Origin: Rotaria macrura
Taxonomy: Eukaryota > Rotifera > Eurotatoria > Philodinida > Philodinidae
DNA length: 64,000 nt
Assembly: GCA_900239685.1 (NCBI GenBank)
Contig: OENT01000219.1
Location: 2,491 to 66,490, forward strand
Reading direction: 5' to 3'
Part shown: one piece after another, positions 21,810-34,200 of the stretch
Layout of the letters: the number at the start of each line of letters is the position of its first letter
Position numbering within the stretch: position 1 is the stretch's first letter
Made by a program: the position numbers and the translations under genes
The notes under the pieces: generated by a model
Databases searched by the model: none
Told to the model about the DNA's origin: nothing
The model's input: the letters and a program-made list of their open reading frames with translations, nothing else

Positions 21810-24800
21810 TTCATATCATTTTATCATGTTAATTTTGTTCATGTTACTAGTATAAGATAATCCTTACATGACAACTCATCTATTGTATCTTTATCTTTCA
21901 CGTCGTCAAACAATCACCGAACTCGTCGATGACACATGTAGTAAACAGATTGAATCAAAACAATAAATTTGTAGAATTCCGTTTCTTTCTTCTTTTTCTA
22001 GTTGTAACATTTCTGTTCACTTTCACTCAAGTGAAGAAGGATCTGCTGTTTAGCTCACAGATTCTGTAAGAACAATTAATAGGAAGAAAAGATTTTCATC
22101 CATGGTTATCAGTGTACTACTATTTAAAATGCCAGATAAATGTTATAATTATCTCATGTCAAAAATACGTGGATCGAACATCATATTTAAAATGATTTTG
22201 GGCAAATGATCAGACAAAAACATCATTAATAATGGTGAAGTCGTCGTGTGCTTGAAGATGACCTATCTATTTCTCGAAACCTATGAATTACTTCCTTATA
22301 AAAGTTTGATGATTGTAATGAATATATATATATATATATATATTGAAAAGAAAAGATTGCTATTCAATTTCAAACTGAAGTTGAGTTGTTGCCAACGAAA
22401 TTTTTTCTAACTCGAACATTTTATAAAAATTGATTTATTTCCCAATATCAGGTAGACAGCTGATTTGTAGTGTAATAGATTACAGTAAAATTTATATTGG
22501 CTCTGCTAGAATAGGCTCTCTCTGTGGTATCATATGTTCCATGTGACATACTGTCATGGAATTGTAACGAATTCATCAATCGATTAGAATTTTGTGTTTT
22601 TTTTTCTACATGTAAATCGTTGATAATATATTGAACAGATAAAATATCGGAACAACATGTTCGATGGTTATGGTTCATTTATTAATGAAAATGAGCATAT
22701 CTACTATGAATGACAGACATTGTTGTGTTACTCGTTGTGCTTCTCGATCTGATAATTTATTGAGCGAGTAGATGTAATCGAATCATCTCTACTACGGTCT
22801 TTACTTCTATTAAAGCACTTCGCTCAGCTCGGTATGCGGAAAGGCTTCCTGATTGTTCGGTTACTTTTTAGTAGATATAATGATGAACTGCATTGACTTT
22901 TATTTAATATAGCATAGATGAATTATATCTTATCTTGAAATTCTTTGATAAGTTGTCGATAGAATCATGCATTCAGTAGCTATCTCATTTTCATTCGAAG
23001 TATATAAATAATTGAAGTGGCTTCTTGAATTATTAGAGAACGTTGTTACAAGTATAATCTGAACTACTATATTTACTTTTACATAATTACTTTCCAATAA
23101 GTCTTCTTCAGACACTCTTACGTATGCAAGTAAAATTGAGACTGACATGAATCTTATCATTAATGATAAGATGAAAAATAAAAATCATGCACTTTACCAA
23201 GAACTGAGTATTCTAACAATAAAAAAACAGAATAATAAGAAATCAAACGATTTTGAATATTGTCTCAATAGTCATATGTAGAAGCAAAAATAAAATCATT
23301 CAATGATAATTGTATATTTAGTGTACATCAACTTCATGAATGTAATTGGCTAGTTCGAATTGGAAAAAACTATTGAGTAGAATTAATCAAACATAAATAA
23401 ATAATCAAAAATTTCAATAAATTTTTCTTCGTTTCAAATATAAAATTGTAAGAGTAGTCGAAAACAAAATATCTCTAACGATAGATCATCTTTTAACATC
23501 TTGGAAATTTTCGTTTAATCGATAGTAAATAACAAACAACAAAGCGACAGCTACGAAGCTCAAATATAAAACATATCTCACATGAATAATCAAATTTTAT
23601 CTTGGTTTCTCTTATACTATCTCAAGTCAATATATATAGTTGAATGAATTTGATTCAGGAATAATATTACAGTTTGTGAGCATGAATGATTTAATTAATT
23701 ACAGAAAGTACACATCTTTGTAATGATATTTCGAAAAAATCTGTTATCTTTGATTAACCGAAATAAAATCTGTGATTCGAGCATAGGTACTAGATTTTAA
23801 AAGAACTACATCGATGTAAAACAAAGTCCGAGAATAGTTGATGCTAATTAATTTAAGATCAATCAAGATTTACTATTTTTATTCATCATAGGTGAAATTT
23901 TTACTTTTAGATACCGATTACAGACACGTATTTAGTGTTATCCTTTAATGCTAGTTTTTACTTTGTCGAAATCTCATTATATTTAAATTATGATATTATG
24001 AACATCATCGATTTTAAAGCATGTAGACAATCTACTACAAGTAAAATCTTTTTCCAAATGCACCTATCTTTTGGACACTATATGTGAATCAAAGCAACAT
24101 CAATGCCATGAAAATTTATTTAAAAGTTGCCTCAAATTGACGAATATGTTGGAAAATCTAATTAGTGCAGTACGGAAGAAGATTCTAGAGAATCTTCAAC
24201 CGAGTGACGAATTTTCAAAGATTCTTGTTGGATGAAAGTGTCCGGTTTTCTCCAATACCAACTCATGAATTATTGTTGTACGATTTAAAGTTTTCTGAAA
24301 TCTATCTTAGAATACTTTGTTTAGTACCATTCCTAGATTCCATCAGTCATTTAGAAAAAAAAAGGAAATGAATTCTCCATGAAAGAGAATTTGCATTATG
24401 TCCGATTTAATTTATTGATTAATCGATCAACAGCTTTCGCAATATAAGTTATCGCATCAGCTGATTGTTCACATTAGAAAACTTATAATTCAAACAGTTA
24501 CAGATTAGCTGCAATAAAAGAACATAGTAATTTATGCATCAGTCATTCATCTCCTTTACTTTTCAAAAGAATTTAACATCCGGTAGTGAATTTATTGTTT
24601 ACCGTGAACTATACAAGACTAACTAGTTATAAAAGTACTTTTGCGCCTGAATATTACAAAGCAGTAAGTAGGTCAGAACATAACGGTTTATTTCACGAGA
24701 CAAGAGACAAAAATAAAAAATTTTCTCCTTGAACACTGCATACATAGTTTAAGAGACACATTGTTCAATCCGATGATATAATATACGCATGCTTTCGCTT

Positions 24801-25707
24801 CAAATAAAATGGTTGAAATGGCTAAAAAAGTTATCATGTAAACTCACTCTGATTTAGCGAAATGAACTGACAAATAATTAATATCAATTACATTAACAAT
24901 TCTAGTGTGTCTCAAAATATTCCATTAGCAATAACAGTAGTGACATAGAAATGAAAGGATGAAAAGAATTTTAAAAAAGATTGTGTTGTCAGATTTTTTT
25001 TTTATTTGCTTTGAATGAATATAAAAAAGAGGGCGCTTGCTTTAGTTAAGATAAAATTTTGAAAGATAACTATAACACACTGCAATGCAAGACGATGGAT
25101 AGTCAGTGCTAAAGTTTTTGTTCGCATGAATCAAGATGAAAAATACTACAGATTGTACACATCTGTTTGACCGATAAACTGCTAGAGCTTTCAATAATAT
25201 AATTACTGGTTGTTTTAGATAACAAATCGAATACATTGAGATTTGTGGTTTTTTTCTATGTATTCAAAAAAAACAAAAAATGTTAGATGAAATAATGATC
25301 ATTGGAATTTTATTTGTCTTGGCTAATGATGAACTCATAATTCGGCATTCGAGAAATCATTGTTAGTCCTAGGGTTTTCTAGTTGAGGAAAATGTATCCT
25401 TTTTTTTTCTTAAGACTCTCTGATTTGATTTTTTTTCACTACTCATTCATTTTGCTTACTAATACTAATACTTCAATAATCAAATATGGTTAGATTTTAC
25501 TTGCAAAAGAACTCATCGATTCACATCCATCTCTCATGATAGCAATCAAGTATTATCTCTGCGTACTTCTTCCGTTGAAACAATAAGACAAAATCTTATC
25601 TTTTTTTAATATTTATGTATGAACATAAATAATTGTTTCATATTATTTTTAGTGTTTTCAAATTACAATAATAACAATAGAAATATCGTTCTTCGGTTTC
25701 TAGAATC
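21810..25707. other. Intergenic, no gene recognised
   Basis: 3.9 kb of AT-rich sequence with a TA repeat (22322-22343). Minus-strand frames at 22448-22678 and 22930-23160 have no splice context and no family resemblance I can name. Confidence 0.5.
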
Positions 25708-26794
25708 ATGTTTGAAATTTTAAATATTTTCTTTCAAATTATCCTTTATATTGGTATTGTTGTCATTATTGCTTATTTTGTATATCCTATACAAGATAAT
25801 ATTGAGAAATATTTTCAAAATAAAGTTGTTTGGATAACTGGTAAGAAATCAAATATACAGATATGTATATTTTCGAAGATTTATTAAAGCGAATCATTCT
25901 TTTTCTAATGTTCAATCGATTAGATTTTTCTATTTTATTACCTCTTCCTATCGTATAGGTGCATCGTCTGGTATTGGTCGTGAACTAGCAAAAGAATTAG
26001 TACGTCTGTCACCGTCCACTCGTCTTGTTATATCAGCCAGACGTTATGAAGAATTACAGTCACTAGCTACTGAACTTGGACTTGATTCAAGTAGATGTCT
26101 TGTTTTACCGCTTGATCTTGAAACACATAAATATGGTTTTGAATCAAAACTGAATTGTGTACTTGATCAATTTTCGAACATTGATATTTTAATTAATAAT
26201 GCTGGTATATCACAACGAAGTTTAATCAAAGAAACAAAATACTTGGTTGATACACGACTAATCAGTATTAATTTTTTGGGTACAATTACATTGAGCAAAA
26301 CTGTTCTACCCGTAATTCCATCTTGGAATATGTTTCTAGTTACTATCCGAAATCCAATCATTCCATTTTTTGTTTAGCATTTTATCGAACGTCAACAAGG
26401 TCACTTTGTTGTTGTTACATCAGCATCTGGTTATGCTGCTACAGCATTACGATCTTCATATGCAGCTTCTAAACATGCTTTACATGCGTTTTTCGATTCA
26501 CTTCGATTAGAACATGCAAAAGATCATATCGATGTTACAATAGCATGTCCTGGTTTCGTTCGAACCGATATTTCGTTGAATGCTTTGGAAGGTTCAGGAC
26601 AATTACATAAGAAAATGGATCCAAAAACTGATCAAGGAACTGATCCAACTGTGTGTGCATATGATATATTATGTGGTATTGCTGCACGAAAACATGAAAT
26701 CTACGTTGGTCATTTAGCATCTGTTGTTATTTACTTACATCGTTATTTTCCTCAATTACTCTATCGAATATTATTACGTACTGAGGCAGCTTGA
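25708..26794 (+). CDS. DHRS7B: DHRS7B-like short-chain dehydrogenase/reductase
   Basis: Exons 25708-25840, 25959-26311, 26378-26794; 300 aa. NAD(P)(H)-dependent SDR with an N-terminal membrane anchor (residues about 6-26). Motifs: cofactor-binding TGASSGIG (44-51), NNAG (124-127), catalytic Ser177, Tyr190 and Lys194 (SYAASKHALHAFFDSLR), and the PGFVRTD segment after the active site. The overall order and the C-terminal VYLHR..P..L pattern fit the DHRS7B/DHRS7C branch, linked in vertebrates to peroxisomal and ether-lipid metabolism or to ER/SR membranes. The 66-bp second intron contains an in-frame TAG, so retaining it would truncate the enzyme before the catalytic Tyr. Acceptor-like GTTTCTAG lies 4 nt before the ATG. 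The paralogue call is probable, the SDR call certain. Confidence 0.88.
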
Positions 26795-29760
26795 ATGAAA
26801 TGCAAAAGACAAGACGGTTTTAATTTGTAGCTCGTTTTTCGCTCGGAATGGTTTTGTTTTCCTGAATGACATAAAATACTTGTGATTTAATGAAATGTGT
26901 TGATCTTTGATATTATTTTCCACATAAAACAAGAGGAAATTCTAGCTTAGTTTAAAAACAACGGCTTATCAATACTTCCTTGATTTGGCATTACTATGCT
27001 TGCATTTACATAAGCTGTAATGTGATACGCGGAAATTATGTCTTGAATAACTTGCATACCTTTCCGTCTAAATAAGTTCAGTTAAGAAATAAAACTCGGA
27101 ACAGCTTCTCAATAGTTGTCGAGGCTAGAGTATCACTAATCGAGAGATCTCTACTAGCTACTCGATTGAACAGGAGAAGTCAGCTCATGACCATTCTGTC
27201 ATGACGAATATCCTTGTGAATTATTTTCTAGCATTACGATGAAAAATAATCAGTTATTTATTCGTTATACAATTGATTGTCATAAAATGAAAGACAAAAT
27301 AAATATTGATATGGATCTAACTATAATTCCATGAAGAATAGGATACTCTCTCGCTCTCTCTCTCTGTCTATATTTATTGTCTTTCTATCCTTTCTGGTTT
27401 TTTAATTGTTGCATGAAACATGCATATCGATGATAATTTGTTATACGTGCCGAGTTTCCCAAAGATATTCGAGGAAATGTTTCATCTGACTTGCCTGTGA
27501 TAAATATTTGCAGTTAAGTATAATTTCATGCGTCTTAAAAATTCTAATTGTACTATAGATCATCTAGTTCATGGTTACGGTCATCGATAGATGTTGAATA
27601 CGAATTTAGATGAAGATTTTGAAAGTATTAATCGAAAACATGATTGTTAAGCAGAAAATCGATGAACTTATCTAAATGAGTATTTAAAGAGAACAAGAAC
27701 TATACTGTAACTACTGTTAGAAAACAATAAATAAATTTTATCTCAATTATTACTTTAATATATACATAGTGATGTTAATTAATTCATCAATATATCTAGA
27801 CTAGATTTTTTGCTGAATAAGTCCACGACATTGTAGAACTAAATATTCTCTTGAATATTCAGGCTCATAAAGCACCCATATCTATGTTGTCAATAGATCA
27901 TACTTCTCATAGACTTTCTGTTTACTAAAAATGAAACCATAATGCAATTGCATGTGGAATATGTAGATGTTTCATAATTAAGGGCATAAAAGTTACAGCA
28001 TATGAATTATATAGTTTTCATACAAATGATTTGAATATTTTTTCCTTCTATAAGTATGTACAACGCATGACACAAGTAGTCGTTTTTTTTTAAGTAAGAA
28101 ATAAAAATCTTCTGTGCTTCCTATAATCAGACATCGAGATTATGCGAGTAAGTACTGATTATAATGAAATGATGTTCTATTATTCCAACCTCATTTTATA
28201 TAGTTAGTTTCACATCTACTAGTCAAAGTCGATTTTCATAGTTTTTTTTTGGAATCTATGTGAAAAAGTAATGTTTCCTAATAAATTCATTTCTACATAT
28301 AGCACGTAAACATAATTAATATAATCAAAAAGAATTGAAAGACACTCAATGAAATGAAAAAAAAATAAGTACTAATTACAAAGAAAAGTAAAATACTCAA
28401 AATTAGACTTCTTTCTTAGTTTTTTTTTCATAAAAAAATAATATTTGATCTCAAAAGATAATTAAACATCATTTAAGTGAACTAAAGAATGATGGCAATT
28501 GAGCTAAAAACCATATATGATTAAGAATCATGAATAAAGAAGATTCTGGTGAATAAAGAAAGCGATTTCTATTTATATTAGTCAACGGAGATCCATGCTG
28601 GATGACACACAAGTCATCTATGTGCTCGATTGTGATTCAATAAAGCTCTGACTAAGTAGTGAAACTCATCGTGATTTTTCACTTGGTTTACGAATAGTAA
28701 TCGAAATGGTTGCTAATTGACACAACAAAAAGATTAGGAATTCATTGAAAATATGTCTTAGTTCAGTTAGATTGATATCTCCGGAAAGAGAAAAAACTAC
28801 CAACATGAAATGACTTATTACACATCATTTGTTTACCCACATTGGGAAGTCAAGAAAAATATAACCATTTACACAACATTTCATCTGTTCTAATTGCCAG
28901 GCATTGCGATTGATTACATAGTTAGATATTGAACTTTCATATTTTCGTCTTGTAATTTACTGATATTAAGTAGACTTTTTTTAATATCATTCATCACATG
29001 TCCGCTAGAAAATATAAAATGATACTTTTCAACATGATTATCTTGTAACTACTTTTGACTTAACTAACATACAAATGAATGTTTAACATGATCTCCATCG
29101 TGCAAATATGTTTGTTACACTAGCAACAACGTATCACGAATAAATCAGACCTGAGAAAGCTCTACAAGCCAAGACGACAATGTCTTGCCGCGTGTAGGGT
29201 AAGAAGAAAACGAAATTTATTGTGATATTTTCCATCTGCTATATATTCTCTTACACATTTATTCTATTTCTTATTTTTTCTAAACTTTGCGGACATGATA
29301 AATTTTTGAATAAGTTCTTTTTAATTTTATTTATATTTATTAACATCCTATCTACATACAACATCTAATAATAATAAACTTTCTTTTTAGCTGGGATATA
29401 ATATTTCTTTTTTCATGTTCGATACTCGGAGAGCTATGTACAAACATGCATGACTGAATAAAAACAGAAAAAGTACTATGCTAGTTTACAATGAGAAGAA
29501 TGCAATTTTGTTATTTTTAATGCATGGGCAATAGAGAACATAATGTACAAACGAGGATAAACACAAAAAAGTAAACATAAAGATACTATAATGGACTCTA
29601 TATCGAAGATAAATAAACATCAATAGTTCAAAATACATAGATGATATATTATGTACAGAACCGGATGCATCAGCGATAAATAATCATATTAATCCATGAC
29701 ACTAAAACAAACAATAGCAAACAATAAAATAGAAAAGTTTTCTTTTTTCCAGCATTCTCT
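26795..29760. other. Convergent intergenic region, no gene recognised
   Basis: 3 kb between the converging DHRS7B-like and MAF1 genes. AT-rich, with a short TC repeat near 27345-27365. No frame is worth reporting on either strand. Confidence 0.55.
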
Positions 29761-30694
29761 TTACCCTTCAATTGCTAAATAATTATTTGACTCTAGAGGT
29801 TCATCATCATTATCATTGTAGTTGGTTGATGTTTTACAATCAGCTCGACATGTAAGATAAAGAATTCGACGAAGTTTTCGATTATAAAAAAAGAAATTAT
29901 ATGACCAGATAATTCCACTTTCAGAAAATGGATCTGATGTATCATCAGGACGATAGCTAATTTTAAAAATAAAACTATAGTTAATCATCGAAAATTATTC
30001 TTGTCTTTTTCACCTGAATATTTCACTTTCTTTTATATTTATTTCTTCATCAATTACTGACCATAGTTGTGGTGATATGAATCGATAATGATCACCTATA
30101 CTCGAAAGAAATCGAGAATCAACTTCAGTTTTAACTAACTAGATTCAATAATGAAGAACAATAATTTTGTTGAAATGAATTGAAAATCAATGATCAACAT
30201 ACTTCGAAATTTGTCTCTCGACTAAAATCTTGACTTGTACAAGAGCTAAATTCATAATCGGGTTGAAACGTTGCATTCAACGTTGATATTAGAAAAATAA
30301 GTGTTTTTCGTGGTATTGTTTTCACTAACGGTGATTCATCGTCACTCGACATAGATCGTGCAATAGGATAGCCATGTAAAATTTGCGGTGATGTTGTTAA
30401 AAAGTTCGCATTGTATGTTGGTGATTGTGTTTGTGATGGTCCTAGAATTTCAAGATCATGCGGTGATGTACCCGGCTCATTTCTTAATTGCTTGTATAAT
30501 TTCTTTGGATCACCAGCCATTTTACATGAATAACTTTCCACACTAAAGTTGAAAAAGAGTTAATCATTGATTGACAATGAATTGATGTTCTCTTTTCTTT
30601 GCTATACTTACCGGGTTGTGATGTCACAAACAGGTGTATCAACAGAGAGTGTTGAACTGATTGCTTCTAAATCAGAATTTTCAAGTAGTTTCAT
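29761..30694 (-). CDS. MAF1: MAF1, repressor of RNA polymerase III
   Basis: Exons in transcript order: 30694-30612, 30542-30203, 30138-30014, 29956-29761; 247 aa (human 256). Phospho-regulated repressor that binds Pol III and blocks initiation on tRNA and 5S genes under stress. The N-terminus MKLLENSDLEAIS and the ESYSCKMAGD block are nearly identical to other animals. Other conserved parts are PRKTLIFLISTLNATFQPDY, DFSRE, QLWSVIDEEI, and the C-terminal SDPF.E.G..WSYNFFFYNRKLRRI. The linker after the first block is Ser/Thr/Pro-rich, as in relatives where it is phosphorylated. Convergent with the DHRS7B-like gene and divergent from AGBL5, 522 bp away. The AG upstream of the ATG is not in a good pyrimidine context, unlike several neighbours. 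Confidence 0.95.
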
Positions 30695-31216
30695 ATTGAT
30701 AAATTGCTTTGAATTTTTTTTCCTAATGACAAGAAAAATTCTTCGATATTGACAAAGATTTATAAATTCTTTTGAAATTGATTAGCATCGCATTATTATG
30801 GAAAGTAGTCGTAGAAAAACAAGCCATATAAGAAACCAAACCAATGTCGTCGTTTTTTTCCTATGTCAATATCTAATATTAGACCTATAGTATTGGAATA
30901 GATTTTATTGTCAAATATTATCACGCGATTGTAATAAATAAATAATGTTTATATCATCTATGGTTGGTTGATTGTCAAAATCTAAATGCGTATTAGAATG
31001 TCTTCTACCGACATCTATTGCAATGAATACATATCGCCCAAAATAATATTTTCAATTATTGATATATGAGTTTCATCACAAAAACGAATCGAACCAGCTT
31101 ATATATTGACCTCCGTTCTATTGACATAGAGGTAGTTTCCATAGATATAGAACACTTTGATGAAGAGTCTACTTTGAACATTTCTATTGTCTTTAGAGAG
31201 AGAAAAAACAAAGAAA
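30695..31216. promoter_or_regulatory. Divergent (bidirectional) promoter region of MAF1 and AGBL5
   Basis: The two start codons face away from each other across 522 bp with no other gene between, so the promoters of both must lie here or overlap. I see no canonical TATA box or RFX X-box. A short inverted repeat, ACCTC..GAGGT, lies near 31109-31132. Confidence 0.55.
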
Positions 31217-34200
31217 ATGGTTCCTAACGATGTTGCTGCTAATTCTTCATCTTCTTCTGTTCAATTATTTGCTAATTTTGATTCCGGCAATATGCTTCGA
31301 TATGAACGTGTAACATCATTCATGTCGTCTTCCCAAGCAGCGTCGAATACGAACGAAACAGACACAAATAACAATAATAATAATTCTAACAATACTAATA
31401 ATAATAATAATAATACTGGAGCAGATAATGGATTAAATAGTATAAGCCATACGTTACCAAAACATGATATTGAATTTAATGTTTGGACAAGACGTGATTG
31501 TGAAGGAACAGCGAAAGTCAATGGAAATCGCTCATGGTTTTATTTTGGTGTTAAAGGTGGTTATGGAAAATGTGTACGATTCAATATGATGAATTTAAAT
31601 CGACAAGGACGATTATTTGAAATGGGTATGCTACCCGTTTTTCGAACTGTACCTGGACATGAAAAATGGTCGAGAATATATGTACGTCCATGCTGGGAAA
31701 CATTCAATGAAGATTTCAAAATGTCATTTGTTCATCGTATGCCTGATTTGAAAAATTCCATAACATATTTTGCTTTCTGTTTTCCACATTCATATGAAGA
31801 TATGCAAACATTACTGAATACATATAATAATTTATATAATAGTCGATTAGCCGATTATTATTTGGAGCATCCATCATTGCCAGTAAATAGTTCAGATATT
31901 TATTATCATCACGAAACATTATGCTATTCGTGTGATGGAAATAAGCTTGATTTAATTACAATAACTTCTTATAAAGGTAATGAATCATCTATCTTGTTGT
32001 CATAATACTATATGAGTCGGTTCCATGTTTAAATTTAGTAAAGTCATTCATTAAAGTTAATAATCATTTTACTTACAGCCAGTCATAAGACAATTCGAAT
32101 CGATATGACTTCCTTCAAAAATGACGACTATTTGACTAATTTTCCTATCTGACATGAAAGTTATTCTCAGAAAAATAAAATTTTAGAATTTCAATCTGAA
32201 ATTTGACTCTTAAATGCATGCATTAATTCATGATTGAACTTTTCGGCTAGGAAAAAACCAACTTAGTTATATACCAAGTGACTAAGAATCTAAATTTCCA
32301 AAAGAAATGAAAATTTTTCACATGAAATTATCTTTATAGAAGAAACGACATGAACGTTGAAATTCAATCTCCTCTGTTCGTAATCATCTAACATAGGGCT
32401 AAGTTTCAAAATTTCATATAAGAACTTGAAAGATTAAATTTGACTCGAACTTAGTCATTCATAACAACGAAGAACTCAAGATAAAAGCATCATTATTGAA
32501 ATACTTCATTGACTTCTTATTTTTTGAATTAGGTATAACAAAAGAACGTGAACATCATTTTGATAAAAAATTATTTCCTGATTCTCCAACAATCACCAAA
32601 CGTCCACATCAATTTCGTAATAAACGTATTTTTTTTCTTTCAAGTCGTGTACATCCCGGTGAGACACCAGCTGCATTTGTATTTCTTGGGTTTTTGGATT
32701 TTATTCTAAAAACGGATGATCCTCGTGCTCGATTATTACGTGATTCATATATATTTAAACTTATACCGATGCTTAATCCCGATGGAGTACAACGTGGTCA
32801 TTATCGTACGGATCAATTTGGTGTGAATTTAAATCGTATGTATCTAGATCCAGATTTTGAAAAACATCCATCGATTTATGCCGCGAAAAGTTTAATTGCT
32901 TATCATCATATTAACAATTGTATATTACCACGACCACCCATATCGGTTTCCGATGTATTCAAAGATATTACCGTATCTGAACAATCAAATACACAGAATA
33001 TATCCATCATACAAAGTAATGAACAAATATTAAATGATAGTCAATATCAAGTAAAAAAATTGACACGAGTTTTCTTTCTTTTTGTGATTTAAAAATTGTT
33101 TTATTTTTCTTTCGTTGGTCATAATTAGGGAACATCAACTCCAAGAAGAATACATTTTCAACAAGAAACTCTCTATGAAACAAAACTGATCAATTCAACA
33201 CAATCCAATCATAATACATTTGAGAATGTATCGTTAGAAGAACACACAGCGAATGATGATAATGGGCCATTTTTTATTGAACGAAGTGAGAACGGTTTAA
33301 TTCCCAGTGCAACAACTGACATCGACGATTCAGAAATTCAACGTGCATCACCATATGCATTTCATTATATTAATGAAAATTTAGAACTTCATCGAGATTT
33401 ATTCACGACTGAAAATGATGATGAAAACGAAGGAAATCTTCGTAATCAAATGAAAGGTAAATGAACAAAGGAAATTGAAGATTTACGATCAATGATCGCG
33501 TCGTAGATTTTTCCTTTTTTTTCTGGAGAGTGTGACATGTTAGATTGTCGCTGATTGTTTTTTTTTATCATCAACGGAAAGTCAACTTAGAAATTGATAC
33601 TCAAATATCATGTGTCAGATAGTAATAGTAGTTAAGTAAAACATACGAAATCTAGGATTATATCTATAACTAGCATGATTACCGTTTTTAAACTTATATC
33701 TTATTCAGAAGTTATAAAAAAAAGAATTACTTTTGAATCATAGTTACTTGGTTCAACACTTGCACAACTGTTTCTATTCAATATATTAGGGGGAAACAAA
33801 AATACAATCATCTCTGTTGTTGTATTTTGATTGAAATACGTTGAACGAATGAGAATGTTTTTTATTCAAACAGAAATATCTACGAATTCGATTCGTTTTT
33901 CATGCATATCATCTTTTACGAAGTGATAGATGATTAAATAAATCATTACTTTCTACAGTTAGCCAGTTGATATAGATTTTTTCTCATGTTTTATGTAGAT
34001 TGAAAAAGAAACATTATTTAATTAAATGTAACACACGTTTATTTATGAACGTATTTATAATCGATTTTTCGTGTAACTAAGTAGATTAATTATTTGTCTG
34101 ATCTATGTATGTATGATTATAACGATACAAAATGGTGTAATATTACAAGAGAAAGATGATTCTTTACATTTTCTATATGAGACAATCAAAATCAACTGAA

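Noticed and set aside
22448..23160. Minus-strand frames between the membrane-protein exon and the SDR gene
   Set aside because: No splice linkage, no TM or domain pattern, no start context.
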